Origin: Ignavibacteriota bacterium
GTDB lineage: Bacteria > Bacteroidota > Ignavibacteria > UBA10030 > UBA6906
NCBI GenBank assembly: GCA_003158475.1
Contig: PMJR01000066.1
Location: 1-62,258, forward strand
Length of the DNA stretch: 62,258 nt
Direction: 5' to 3'
Both the position numbers and the translations under genes were made by a program. The notes under the pieces were generated by a model. The model worked only from the letters and a program-made list of their open reading frames with translations. It was not told the DNA's origin and did not search any database. This document shows, piece by piece, positions 28,846 to 37,731 of this stretch. How positions within the stretch are numbered: the first letter of the stretch is position 1; every line of letters starts with the position of its first letter.

Positions 28846-28872
28846 TCAGCCCCGGCTGAAATCGGCGGGACT
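28846..28872. repeat. Solitary dispersed copy of the palindrome found between czcB and czcA
   Basis: ccccggctgaaatcggcggga here versus tcccgcctgaaatcagcggga: about 18/21 identical by eye. Confidence 0.6.
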
Positions 28873-28903
28873 GTCAGCTTCAGACACAGAAGGGATTTGT
28901 TCC

Positions 28904-29917
28904 ATGTATGACATGATTGTGATCGGGGCCGGCCCCGCAGGGATAAGCATGGCATCCGAGGCCCGCGCCGCCGGCATCAGGGCCGGGAACATTCTCATTC
29001 TGGAGAAGGCGGGGGAACACTCGTTTTCGATCAAGAAGTACTACCCGGACAACAAGCTGGTGACCGCGAACTACAAGGGGTTCGAAGCCGCGTGCACGGG
29101 CGTGATGTGTCTCGTCGATTCGTCCAAGCATGAAACGATCTCCTACCTGGACCGGACGATCTCCGAGAACTCCATCACCGTCCACTACGAAGAAACGGTC
29201 TTCAAGATCCACAAGGAGACTGCGGTACAGAGGTTCACGATCACGACGGACAGCGGTTCGTATGACGCGACGGTGGTGGTGATCGCAATCGGCATACTGG
29301 GAAAACCGAACAAGCCGGGATACAGGATCCCTCCTTCGCTCAAAGACCGGATACTCTTTGACGTGACAACCACAGACGTGACCGATGCGGATGTCCTCGT
29401 CGTCGGCGGCGGCGATTCAGCGTCGGAATACTGCCAGTACCTCGTGCAAAAGGGGAACCGGATCACGCTCAGTTACCGGCGCCACGATTTTTCCAGGATG
29501 AACGATATCAACCGCCAGAGCATTCTCGCGCTGGCGGAACGCAACCAGGTCGGGGTCCTGTTCGGCTCCAACGTCACAGGTCTGACGGATGCATCGGGGA
29601 AGCCCGGCGTCGCGTTTGCGGAGCCCGGGTTCGGGACGAGAAGATACGACTATGTCCTGTACGCGCTCGGGGGGACGACACCGCGCAATTTCCTGAAGAC
29701 GATCGGCATTGAATTCGACGGCGAGGAACCGTACGTGCAGGAGGCGCATGAAACCAATGTGCGTGGAATGTTCCTCATCGGCGACCTGAGTGCGGGGACA
29801 AGGGGGGGATCGATCATCTGGGCATTCAACTCCGCGAACACGGCGATGAAAAGGATCTGCCGCGAATATCTCAGGTGCAGTGCGGACCCCTCGTCACCGA
29901 AGTCCATCCCGCAGTGA
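28904..29917 (+). CDS. NAD(P)/FAD-dependent pyridine nucleotide-disulfide-type oxidoreductase
   Basis: MYDMIVIGAGPAGISMASEARAAG...; second nucleotide fold 'DVLVVGGGDSASEYCQYLV'; 'MFLIGDLSAGTRGGSIIWAFNSA'. Confidence 0.85.
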   Translation: MYDMIVIGAGPAGISMASEARAAGIRAGNILILEKAGEHSFSIKKYYPDNKLVTANYKGFEAACTGVMCLVDSSKHETISYLDRTISENSITVHYEETVFKIHKETAVQRFTITTDSGSYDATVVVIAIGILGKPNKPGYRIPPSLKDRILFDVTTTDVTDADVLVVGGGDSASEYCQYLVQKGNRITLSYRRHDFSRMNDINRQSILALAERNQVGVLFGSNVTGLTDASGKPGVAFAEPGFGTRRYDYVLYALGGTTPRNFLKTIGIEFDGEEPYVQEAHETNVRGMFLIGDLSAGTRGGSIIWAFNSANTAMKRICREYLRCSADPSSPKSIPQ

Positions 29918-29978
29918 ATCTCACGCTCCCGTACCGGGCGCGTCACCGACACAATTCCCGTTCACTCCCGAGGACCCC

Positions 29979-31487
29979 ATGCCCCATCCCCTGTTCCGCA
30001 GGAAGAATCTCGATGCGATACTCAAAGAAGCCGAAGAGCCCGACCGGCAGCTGAAGCGGGCTCTCGGGGCGTTTGATGTGATCATGCTCGGTATCGGCGC
30101 AATCATCGGATCGGGGATTTTCGCGACGATCGGGACCGCGGTCGCAGGAGATGCGATGCGCGCGGGTGCGGGACCCGCGATCGTCCTTTCATTCATACTG
30201 ACGGCGGTCGCGTGCGCTTTCTGCGGCCTCTGTTACGCGGAATTCGCATCGCTCGTCCCGATATCGGGCAGCGCCTATACGTACTCCTATGCGACGCTCG
30301 GCGAGCTGGTCGCCTGGGTGATCGGGTGGGATCTTATTATAGAATACGCGGTGGGGAATGTCGCGGTCGCCATCGCATGGGCGGCATATTTTCACCAGCT
30401 CTGTGTCGGACTCGGCTTCCATATCCCGGCCTGGTTGGCGGTAGACTATCGTTCGGCGCACCAGGCGGCCGACGCCGTTATCCAGTCCGGCCAGACCGAT
30501 CCCGCCGTCGTCCTGGCACATGAAGCCTGGATTGCGCATCCGGTCGTCGCGGGGGTCCCGCTTATATTCAATGCGCTCGCGGTCCTGATCGTCATGCTCA
30601 TCACCTGGCTGCTCGTCATCGGGGTCAAGGAATCCGCACGCGCAAACAACGTGATGGTCGCCATCAAGCTTATCATACTATGCTTTTTCATCTACTCCGG
30701 CGCGAAGTTCGTGAAACCCGCGAACTGGAGTCCCTTCATGCCGAACGGCTTCCACGGCGTCTGGGTGGGAGCAAGCCTTATTTTTTTCGCGTATATCGGG
30801 TTTGACGCGATATCCACGGCGGCGGAGGAATGCCGGAAGCCGTCGAGAGACCTGCCGATCGGCATCATCGGGTCGCTCCTGGTCTGCACGGTCATCTATG
30901 TGGGGGTCGCGCTGGTTTTGACCGGAATGGTACCCTGGAACCACCTCGGGGTTGCCGACCCGCTGGCAGCGGCATTCGCGTACGTCGGCGCTGATGTTTC
31001 CGCCGGTATTGTCGCCTTCGGCGCCGTCGTGTCGATGAGCGCCGTCCTGCTCGTCTTCCAGTACGGCCAGCCCAGAATATTCTTTTCCATGTCGCGGGAC
31101 GGCCTTCTCCCCCGTCACTTTGCCAGCGTTCATCCGAAATACCGTACTCCCCACGTCACCACGATTTGGACGGGGGTCGTGGTCGCGGCGGTCTCGGCGA
31201 TCGCCAATATCAATGAGATCGTCGAGCTGACGAACATCGGGACACTCTTCGCGTTCATTCTCGTGTGTGCGGGTGTGATCGTCCTTCGGCACAGAGAGCC
31301 CGGGAGAAAGCGGGCGTTCCGGACGCCGTTCGTTCCCCTCATCCCGGTCCTAGGGATACTCTCCTGCATCTATCTCATGATGGGACTCCCCGGAGTCACC
31401 TGGCTGAGGTTCGGCGTGTGGCTCATCATCGGCATGGTGATCTACTTTGCGTACGGGTACCGGAAGAGCCGCCTGAGGGGTGCCTAG
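29979..31487 (+). CDS. APC-family amino acid permease (cationic amino acid transporter-like)
   Basis: 'KRALGAFDVIMLGIGAIIGSGIFATIGTAVAG...AGPAIVLSFILTAVACAFCGLCYAEFASLVPISGSAYTYSYATLGELVAWVIGWDLIIEY'. Confidence 0.93.
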   Translation: MPHPLFRRKNLDAILKEAEEPDRQLKRALGAFDVIMLGIGAIIGSGIFATIGTAVAGDAMRAGAGPAIVLSFILTAVACAFCGLCYAEFASLVPISGSAYTYSYATLGELVAWVIGWDLIIEYAVGNVAVAIAWAAYFHQLCVGLGFHIPAWLAVDYRSAHQAADAVIQSGQTDPAVVLAHEAWIAHPVVAGVPLIFNALAVLIVMLITWLLVIGVKESARANNVMVAIKLIILCFFIYSGAKFVKPANWSPFMPNGFHGVWVGASLIFFAYIGFDAISTAAEECRKPSRDLPIGIIGSLLVCTVIYVGVALVLTGMVPWNHLGVADPLAAAFAYVGADVSAGIVAFGAVVSMSAVLLVFQYGQPRIFFSMSRDGLLPRHFASVHPKYRTPHVTTIWTGVVVAAVSAIANINEIVELTNIGTLFAFILVCAGVIVLRHREPGRKRAFRTPFVPLIPVLGILSCIYLMMGLPGVTWLRFGVWLIIGMVIYFAYGYRKSRLRGA

Positions 31488-31541
31488 ACGAAGGGATGGA
31501 CCGGGGAATGTGAACGAAGAGCTCTGAACCGGGGGGGGCCG

Positions 31542-31820
31542 TTACTTTCGCCTGCGCACGGGGCGTTTTCGGGGCCGGTTCTCAGGCAAGGGGAAGCATC
31601 CGTGCGCGTTGAGGGCTCTGATCATACGATCATGCGCCGCCTGCGGAAGTCGGGGGGAAGGGACAGAACGGTACAGGCTGACCGTCCGTTTGAGCGACGC
31701 GAGGTACGCTCTGCAGTCGCGGCAGACCCTGAGATGCAGCCTGATCTCGCGGCAGCGACGGGTCCCGAGCTTCTGGTCGAGGTTGTCGCAGATGTGGAGA
31801 TAGACGTCAGCGCACTTCAT
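31542..31820 (-). CDS. Putative zinc-finger (zf-HC2) anti-sigma factor
   Basis: 92 aa, 'IRLHLRVCRDCRAYLASL' HxxxCxxC; overlaps the end of the sigma gene. Confidence 0.75.
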   Translation of the reverse strand: MKCADVYLHICDNLDQKLGTRRCREIRLHLRVCRDCRAYLASLKRTVSLYRSVPSPRLPQAAHDRMIRALNAHGCFPLPENRPRKRPVRRRK

Positions 31821-32467
31821 CTGCCATTCCTCCGGACCGGGCGTGCCATGTACGGCGTGAGCTGATCCCGCAAGAACGCGCGCGCGCGGCGGAGGCGCGA
31901 TTTTGCAGCCTCCTTCGATATCCGGACGATTTTCGCAGTCTCTTCCGTCGATTTTCCCTCCATATCCCGCAGCGTGAACACGATCCTGTACTCGGGGGGG
32001 AGTTTCCCGATCGCCTTCTCGATCTCGGCGCGCAGTTCCTTGTCCAGCACAAGATCAGCCGGCGTCTCGTCCCAGCGGGCGATTTCATGTGTGAACTTCC
32101 CGTCCGCCGACGTCTCGGGAGACTCCAGCGCCTCCAGCGATTCCTCGATCTCCCGGATCTTCCGCCTGCGGTGCCTCATCAGGCAGTTGTTCGTCACGAT
32201 GGCATACAGCCAGGTGGAAAACCGGGACCTCCCGTCGAACGAGCCGAGTTTCCTGAACACGTTGATGAACGTGTCCTGGAACGTCTCTTCGGCCTTCTCC
32301 CGGTCACGGCAGAGCTTGAACGCGTACCGGTACACGGTCTGTTCGTACCGGCGGACGAGCTCGCTGAACGCCCGCATATCACCCGCGCGGGCGGCTGCAA
32401 TCAGCCTCCCTTCTGCGAGTTTTTTGATCTCTCCGCCTGTCACTTGTGAGATGCCGGGATGGTTCAA
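31817..32467 (-). CDS. ECF RNA polymerase sigma factor
   Basis: 'AFSELVRRYEQTVYRYAFKLCRDREKAEETFQDTFINVFRKLGSFDGRSRFSTWLYAIVTNNCLMRHRRRK...LPPEYRIVFTLRDMEGKSTEETAKIVRISKEAAKSRLRRARAFLRDQL'. Confidence 0.95.
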   Translation of the reverse strand: MNHPGISQVTGGEIKKLAEGRLIAAARAGDMRAFSELVRRYEQTVYRYAFKLCRDREKAEETFQDTFINVFRKLGSFDGRSRFSTWLYAIVTNNCLMRHRRRKIREIEESLEALESPETSADGKFTHEIARWDETPADLVLDKELRAEIEKAIGKLPPEYRIVFTLRDMEGKSTEETAKIVRISKEAAKSRLRRARAFLRDQLTPYMARPVRRNGR

Positions 32468-32490
32468 AAGGGTTCAGCGGCGTTCCCCCG

Positions 32491-32676
32491 CTACGGCGCC
32501 GTGGCCTCGACGCTGGCTTCCTCCATCGAGGGGTCGATCGTCACGTGCAGAAAGTTCGGCCGGCAGCAGACCTGGCAATCCTCCGTATACTCCTGCTGCC
32601 GCCCCGCCGACGAATCAACGAGCGTGACGTTGACCTGGAAGCAGAAAACGCAGACAAATGTCGTTTCTATCTCCAT
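32491..32676 (-). CDS. CPXCG-motif cysteine-rich small protein
   Basis: 61 aa MEIETTFVCVFCFQVNVTLVDSSAGRQQEYTEDCQVCCRPNFLHVTID: paired CxxC motifs in the characteristic arrangement. Confidence 0.75.
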   Translation of the reverse strand: MEIETTFVCVFCFQVNVTLVDSSAGRQQEYTEDCQVCCRPNFLHVTIDPSMEEASVEATAP

Positions 32677-32782
32677 TCCTCCAAGATACCATTCGGCTGG
32701 CTGTGGAGCAACCCGGAGGTTTAGTTTCTCGCGAAAAATCCTTATATTTTACTCTCCATATCCGAACGAAAGCTTCCGACCG

Positions 32783-33613
32783 ATGAATCTTCGCCCGGCA
32801 GTCCTCCTCCTGCTCGTACTGGTCCCCGTCTTGTACGCGGGGCTCACCACCGTGTACGGGCTTTTGTTTTTCGGTGATTTCCCCCGCCTGGCCCGCATCA
32901 AGACTCCGGCCCTGCTCGTCACGGTGACATTCCATTGCGTCTATCTGATCGTCAGGACAATCGCGTTTGATCATCCCCCCATCACCTCGGTGTTCGAGAT
33001 CATGACCGTGCTGGCGGCGTCGATTGCGATCGGGTACACCTATATCGAGCTCCGGACCAGGGAGAGCGCCACCGGCTTTTTCATACTCTCTCTCGCATTG
33101 GCGTTCCAGACCGCCTCGTCGCTGTTCATCAGGGACCGGTTCGACATCCCGGTGTATCTCCACAGCATTATCCTGGGGTTTCACGTCTCCGCCGCCCTGC
33201 TCGGGTACACGGCGATCTCCCTCTCGGCCGCCTACGGGTTCCTCTACCTCATGCTCTATCACGAAATCAAATCATCCCGGTTCGGGCTGATCTATAACCG
33301 GCTCCCCAATCTCGAGATGCTCGAAACGATGAGCCACAGGGCGGAGGTGTTCGGATTCGTGGCCCTGGGCGTTGCCATCATCATAGGGGTGATCTGGCTC
33401 CCGCGCGTGTTTCACGATTTCTCGTACTGGGATCCCAAGCTCGTCGGGACACTGGTGATCTGGTGTCTCTACGCGCTTGCCCTCGGGGCGAAGAGGCGGC
33501 TGGGCTGGCAGGGGAGGAAGACGATGATCATCACGCTGGTGGCATTCTGTTTCGTGTTCCTCTCCATGACCGTGATAAATCTCTCCCTGAGCGGCTTCCA
33601 CAGCTTCCACTGA
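32783..33613 (+). CDS. CcsA/HemX-type cytochrome c assembly-like membrane protein
   Basis: MNLRPAVLLLLVLVPVLYAGLTTVYGLLFFG...; 'HVSAALLGYTAISLSAAYGFLYLMLYHEIK'; 'SYWDPKLVGTLVIWCLYALAL'; immediately upstream of hemA. Confidence 0.85.
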   Translation: MNLRPAVLLLLVLVPVLYAGLTTVYGLLFFGDFPRLARIKTPALLVTVTFHCVYLIVRTIAFDHPPITSVFEIMTVLAASIAIGYTYIELRTRESATGFFILSLALAFQTASSLFIRDRFDIPVYLHSIILGFHVSAALLGYTAISLSAAYGFLYLMLYHEIKSSRFGLIYNRLPNLEMLETMSHRAEVFGFVALGVAIIIGVIWLPRVFHDFSYWDPKLVGTLVIWCLYALALGAKRRLGWQGRKTMIITLVAFCFVFLSMTVINLSLSGFHSFH

Positions 33614-33615
33614 GA

Positions 33616-34908
33616 ATGAACCTTCACTCCATCGGGATCAGCCACCACACCGCGACACTCGACGTCCGCGAAAGGATGTGGCTTTCGGACGATGAAATCA
33701 AAGCCACCCTTCCCCGGCTGAAGGAGCAGCAGCACTTTGCCGAGTGCGTGCTGGTCTCCACATGCAACAGGACCGAGCTGTACGGTGTCGCCGCGGGTGA
33801 GAAGGTGGATGAGGCCGCGCTGAAACGGTTCCTCATCGATGCGAAAAGTGCCGCCCCTTCCGTCAGCGAGGAACATTTTGTTTCCGCGCATGCCGGCGGC
33901 GCGATCACCCACCTCTTCAGGGTGGCCGCCGGGGTCGAATCGATGGTCATCGGCGACGTCCAGATCCTCGGCCAGATCAAGGACGGGTTCAATCTGGCGA
34001 AGGAAAGCGGGACCATGGGGCCGGTGATGAACCGGCTCATGCAGGCGACGCTCCACGTCGGCAAGCGGGTGCGGACCGAGACATCGATCTGCGAGGGGGC
34101 GGTGTCCGTCAGCTACGCCGCCGTGGAACTGGCGAGCAAAATCTTTGCAGACCTGGCGAAGAAGTCCGTCCTGCTTATCGGCGCCGGCGAGACCGGCGAA
34201 CTGACGCTCCGACACCTCGTGGGGAAGGGGATCGGCCAGGTGAGGGTTGCAAACCGGACGCGCGAAAGGGCGGAGGCGCTCGTGGCGGCGATGGGAGGGA
34301 CGGTGATCGACTACGAAGAGATCGTCGATGCGCTCCGTTCCGTGGACATCGTCGTCACGTCCGTCACGAGCCCGTCCTACATCGTGCAGCCCGACGAGGT
34401 CCAGAAGGTCATGAAACAGCGGTCCAACAACCCCCTCTTCATCATCGACATCGGCCTCCCGAGGAATGTCAACCCGGCGGCGGGGAAAATAGAGAACGTC
34501 TTCCTGTACGATATCGACGCGCTGAGCACGATCGTGGACCGGAACCTCGACAGACGCAGGGGGGAGATGCCGAAAGTGACAAGGATCATCAGGGAGGAGC
34601 TGATCTCCTTCCTCCGCTGGCAGAACTCGCTCGAGGTGGGCCCGACGATTCAGGAATTCCGGGAGTCCCTCGAAGCGATCCGCTCGCAGGAGGTTATGAC
34701 GAACGTCAACCGCTTCAAGCCTGAGGACAGGGAGTTGCTCGAGCTTGTGACACGGAGGATAGTGAACAAGATCCTTCATGGACCGACAACCGTGCTGAAG
34801 CAGGGGGCGGAAACGGGAGCCCACACCGAGGATGCCGTGAACCGCGTGAAAGCCCTCCGTGAGCTCTTCGGTATCTCCCGGAACGGCGGGGCGGGCCATG
34901 AAGAGTAA
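33616..34908 (+). CDS. hemA: Glutamyl-tRNA reductase
   Basis: MNLHSIGISHHTATLDVRERMWLSDDE...'ECVLVSTCNRTELYGVA', 'GVESMVIGDVQILGQIKDG', 'VLLIGAGETGELTLRHLV'. Confidence 0.97.
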   Translation: MNLHSIGISHHTATLDVRERMWLSDDEIKATLPRLKEQQHFAECVLVSTCNRTELYGVAAGEKVDEAALKRFLIDAKSAAPSVSEEHFVSAHAGGAITHLFRVAAGVESMVIGDVQILGQIKDGFNLAKESGTMGPVMNRLMQATLHVGKRVRTETSICEGAVSVSYAAVELASKIFADLAKKSVLLIGAGETGELTLRHLVGKGIGQVRVANRTRERAEALVAAMGGTVIDYEEIVDALRSVDIVVTSVTSPSYIVQPDEVQKVMKQRSNNPLFIIDIGLPRNVNPAAGKIENVFLYDIDALSTIVDRNLDRRRGEMPKVTRIIREELISFLRWQNSLEVGPTIQEFRESLEAIRSQEVMTNVNRFKPEDRELLELVTRRIVNKILHGPTTVLKQGAETGAHTEDAVNRVKALRELFGISRNGGAGHEE

Positions 34909-35860
34909 GACGCTGAAGATCGGCAGCCGGGGGAGCGATCTCGCACTCTGGCAGGCGCGATGGGTGGAATCGGCAATCAGGAAGATCGCTCCGGCCTGCG
35001 ACATTTCCATCGTTGTCATCAGGACCACGGGGGACAGGATACTCGACTCACCACTCTCAACGCTGGGGGACAGGGGGCTCTTTACGCGAGAGATCGAGGA
35101 AGCCCTCCTGGGGAAACGCATCGATTGTGCGGTTCACAGCCTGAAGGACCTTCCGACGGAACTCCCTCCCGGGCTCACGCTCGGCGCCACCTGCCGGCGC
35201 GAGGACGTCCGGGATGCCTTCATCCCGCACCCCGTCAACCCGGTCCGGACGCTCCTCGACCAGAAACAGGGGGCGGGCATCGCGACCGGCAGTCTCCGGA
35301 GGAGGAGCCAGATCCTCGCGAAGCGGCCCGACATCCGGATCGTCGATATACGCGGCAACCTGAACACCCGCATGCAGAAGCTCAGGGATTCGGAGTGGGC
35401 AGGCATGATACTGGCGTGCGCAGGCGTCACGAGGCTGGGATGGGAGGAAAGCATCGGCGAGATCATCCCCGTCGACGTCATTCTCCCGGCGGTGGGACAG
35501 GGAGCAATAGGCGTGGAAATCCGGGCCCGGGACACCGGGACCGCCGCGATGATCGCAGCCCTGGACGATCCGCCCACCGCCCGCGCCGTCGAGGCCGAGC
35601 GTGCATTGCTCCGCACTCTGGAGGGAGGGTGCCAGGTCCCGATCGGCGCCTATGCGCGGATCGAGAAGACGGGTGAACGGGAGGTGCTGCATATTGATGC
35701 GGTGGTGGCCTCCCTCGACGGCAGGACGGTGGTCCGCGGCAGGACACACGGCCACCCCTCCGGAGCCGGAGAGATCGGCAGGGCTCTTGCAGAAACTCTC
35801 CTTGACGGGGGGGCGGACAGGATCCTGCGTGATATCCGCGCCGGCGGCCCTCCCCCATGA
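34898..35860 (+). CDS. hemC: Porphobilinogen deaminase (hydroxymethylbilane synthase)
   Basis: MKSKTLKIGSRGSDLALWQARWVESAI...'DCAVHSLKDLPTELPPGLTLGA', 'IRGNLNTRMQKL', 'LEGGCQVPIGAYA'. Confidence 0.97.
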   Translation: MKSKTLKIGSRGSDLALWQARWVESAIRKIAPACDISIVVIRTTGDRILDSPLSTLGDRGLFTREIEEALLGKRIDCAVHSLKDLPTELPPGLTLGATCRREDVRDAFIPHPVNPVRTLLDQKQGAGIATGSLRRRSQILAKRPDIRIVDIRGNLNTRMQKLRDSEWAGMILACAGVTRLGWEESIGEIIPVDVILPAVGQGAIGVEIRARDTGTAAMIAALDDPPTARAVEAERALLRTLEGGCQVPIGAYARIEKTGEREVLHIDAVVASLDGRTVVRGRTHGHPSGAGEIGRALAETLLDGGADRILRDIRAGGPPP

Positions 35861-36627
35861 CGATGCGCAACCGGATGATCCTCATCACGCGGCGGCAGGG
35901 GCAGGCGGGAGAGATGATCCGGGAAATTGAACTTCGGGGTGGGACTGCCGTGGTGGTGCCGATGATCGGCACCGGCCCTCCCCGCTCATGGACAGAGTGT
36001 GACGCGGCGATCGGCCGTCTCGGGACATATGACGCGCTCATCTTCACCAGCGTGAACGCCGTGGAGAGCTTCGTCGGAAGGACACGTGTGCTCGGAGTCC
36101 CCGCCTCGTCGCTCGCCGAGGCGCGGTCGGTGGCGGTGGGCGAGGCCACCGCTTCTGCACTGACAGGGAGCGGTCTCACCGTCCTCCTCGTCCCCGAGAA
36201 ATTCGCCGGGTCATCGCTCGCCTCGGCGCTGGGAGATTCACTGTCGGGAAAGCGGGTTCTTCTCCCGCGGGGGAACATCGCGCGCGATACGGTGCCGGAT
36301 GCCCTTCGCGAGGGGGGAGCGATCGTCGAGACCGTGACCGTCTATGTGACATCCGGACCGGAGGTGACCGACCGGCGGGGCTTCGTCCACCGTGTGCTCT
36401 CAGGGGAGTTCGATGTCCTGACGTTCGCCAGTCCTTCGGCGGCGGTGAACTTCGGGACGCTCTTCCGTGCAGAAGAGTTGCGTGCCGTCCCCGATCATGC
36501 CAGGATTGCCGTGATCGGTCCCTCGACGGCGGACGCCGTGAGGGTGCTCGGGCTCGAGGCAGATATCGTTGCCCGCGAATCGACCGCCCGGGGATTGGTC
36601 CTCAGTATTGACGAATACTACCACTGA
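35857..36627 (+). CDS. hemD: Uroporphyrinogen-III synthase
   Basis: 'ILITRRQGQAGEMIREIELRGGTAVVVPMI', 'YDALIFTSVNAVESF', 'DVLTFASPSAAVNF', 'RIAVIGPSTADAVRVLGLEADIVARESTARGLVLSI'; overlaps hemC. Confidence 0.93.
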   Translation: MTMRNRMILITRRQGQAGEMIREIELRGGTAVVVPMIGTGPPRSWTECDAAIGRLGTYDALIFTSVNAVESFVGRTRVLGVPASSLAEARSVAVGEATASALTGSGLTVLLVPEKFAGSSLASALGDSLSGKRVLLPRGNIARDTVPDALREGGAIVETVTVYVTSGPEVTDRRGFVHRVLSGEFDVLTFASPSAAVNFGTLFRAEELRAVPDHARIAVIGPSTADAVRVLGLEADIVARESTARGLVLSIDEYYH

Positions 36628-36633
36628 AAGCGT

Positions 36634-37674
36634 ATGACCAATGATCTCTTCCTGCGCGCCTGCAGGAGGCAGCCCGTCGACCGGACCCCCGTCTGGATAA
36701 TGCGCCAGGCCGGCCGCTACCTTCCCGAATACCGCGCTCTCCGTGCACGGCACGACTTCCTTACGATGTGCAAAACCCCGGAGATCGCCTCGGAGGTCAC
36801 AATCCAGCCCGTCGAGATCATCGGTGTGGACGCGGCGATACTCTTTTCCGACATACTCGTCGTCCCCGAGGCGATGGGGATGCACCTGACCATGGTGGAG
36901 GCGGAGGGACCCCGGTTCTCCACGCCCCTCCGGTCGGCGGACGACCTGAGAGGACTGAAGCCTGTCGATCCGGAGCGGCAACTCCGGTTCGTCATGGATG
37001 CGATTGCGATGACCCGCCGGGGACTCAACGGGCGCGTCCCCCTGATCGGGTTCTCGGGCTCCCCCTGGACGCTTGCCTCCTACATGATCGAGGGGGGTGG
37101 GTCGAAGGACTTCCGGAACATCAAGAAAATGATGATCGATGAGCCCGCACTTCTCAAACAGATCATCGATCTCCTCACGGTGACCGTCCGGAGGTATTGC
37201 GAGGCCCAGGTTGCGTCCGGTGCGCAGGCGATTCAGATATTCGACACCTGGGGGGGAATACTCGACCCCGATCACTACAGGAAGTTCTCCCTCGATCCGA
37301 TGTTCGAAATTGTTTCAAAGATGCAGAGGGGAGATGCTCCCGTGATCGTGTTTTCAAGGGGGGCCGCGCATGCGCTCAAAGACCTCGCGGCGATAGGGGC
37401 GGACGTTGTCGGACTCGACTGGACCGTGGATATCGCCTCCGCGAGGAGCCTGATCGGAGAAGGCGTAGCCCTGCAGGGAAATCTCGATCCGGCATTCCTG
37501 TATGCCTCTCCGGAGAACATACGGAAGGAAGTCCGGTCGGTCTTGCGGGGATTCGGCCCGGGTCCGGGCCACATATTCAACCTGGGACACGGCATACTCC
37601 CCGGCATTCCGGTAGACCATGCCATCGCGATGGTCCGATCGGTGCACGAGGAGAGCCCCGCGTTTCATCTCTAG
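36634..37674 (+). CDS. hemE: Uroporphyrinogen decarboxylase
   Basis: MTNDLFLRACRRQPVDRTPVWIMRQAGRYLPEYRALRARHDFLTMCKTPE...'GFSGSPWTLASYMIEGGGSKDF'. Confidence 0.97.
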   Translation: MTNDLFLRACRRQPVDRTPVWIMRQAGRYLPEYRALRARHDFLTMCKTPEIASEVTIQPVEIIGVDAAILFSDILVVPEAMGMHLTMVEAEGPRFSTPLRSADDLRGLKPVDPERQLRFVMDAIAMTRRGLNGRVPLIGFSGSPWTLASYMIEGGGSKDFRNIKKMMIDEPALLKQIIDLLTVTVRRYCEAQVASGAQAIQIFDTWGGILDPDHYRKFSLDPMFEIVSKMQRGDAPVIVFSRGAAHALKDLAAIGADVVGLDWTVDIASARSLIGEGVALQGNLDPAFLYASPENIRKEVRSVLRGFGPGPGHIFNLGHGILPGIPVDHAIAMVRSVHEESPAFHL

Positions 37675-37731
37675 GTGCGTTGTGCAGGGCGTGCTGAAAG
37701 TTCATCAGAAGCTCGATCCGAAGGAATGACA

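Noticed and set aside
33469-35121. Long antisense ORFs, e.g. 33469-35121 (-), 41501-43138 (-), 48298-49734 (-), 17914-19134 (-), 2437-3645 (-)
   Set aside because: They lie opposite confidently identified genes, have Arg/Pro/His-rich low-information composition, and arise from high GC with codon bias. No domain signature was seen.
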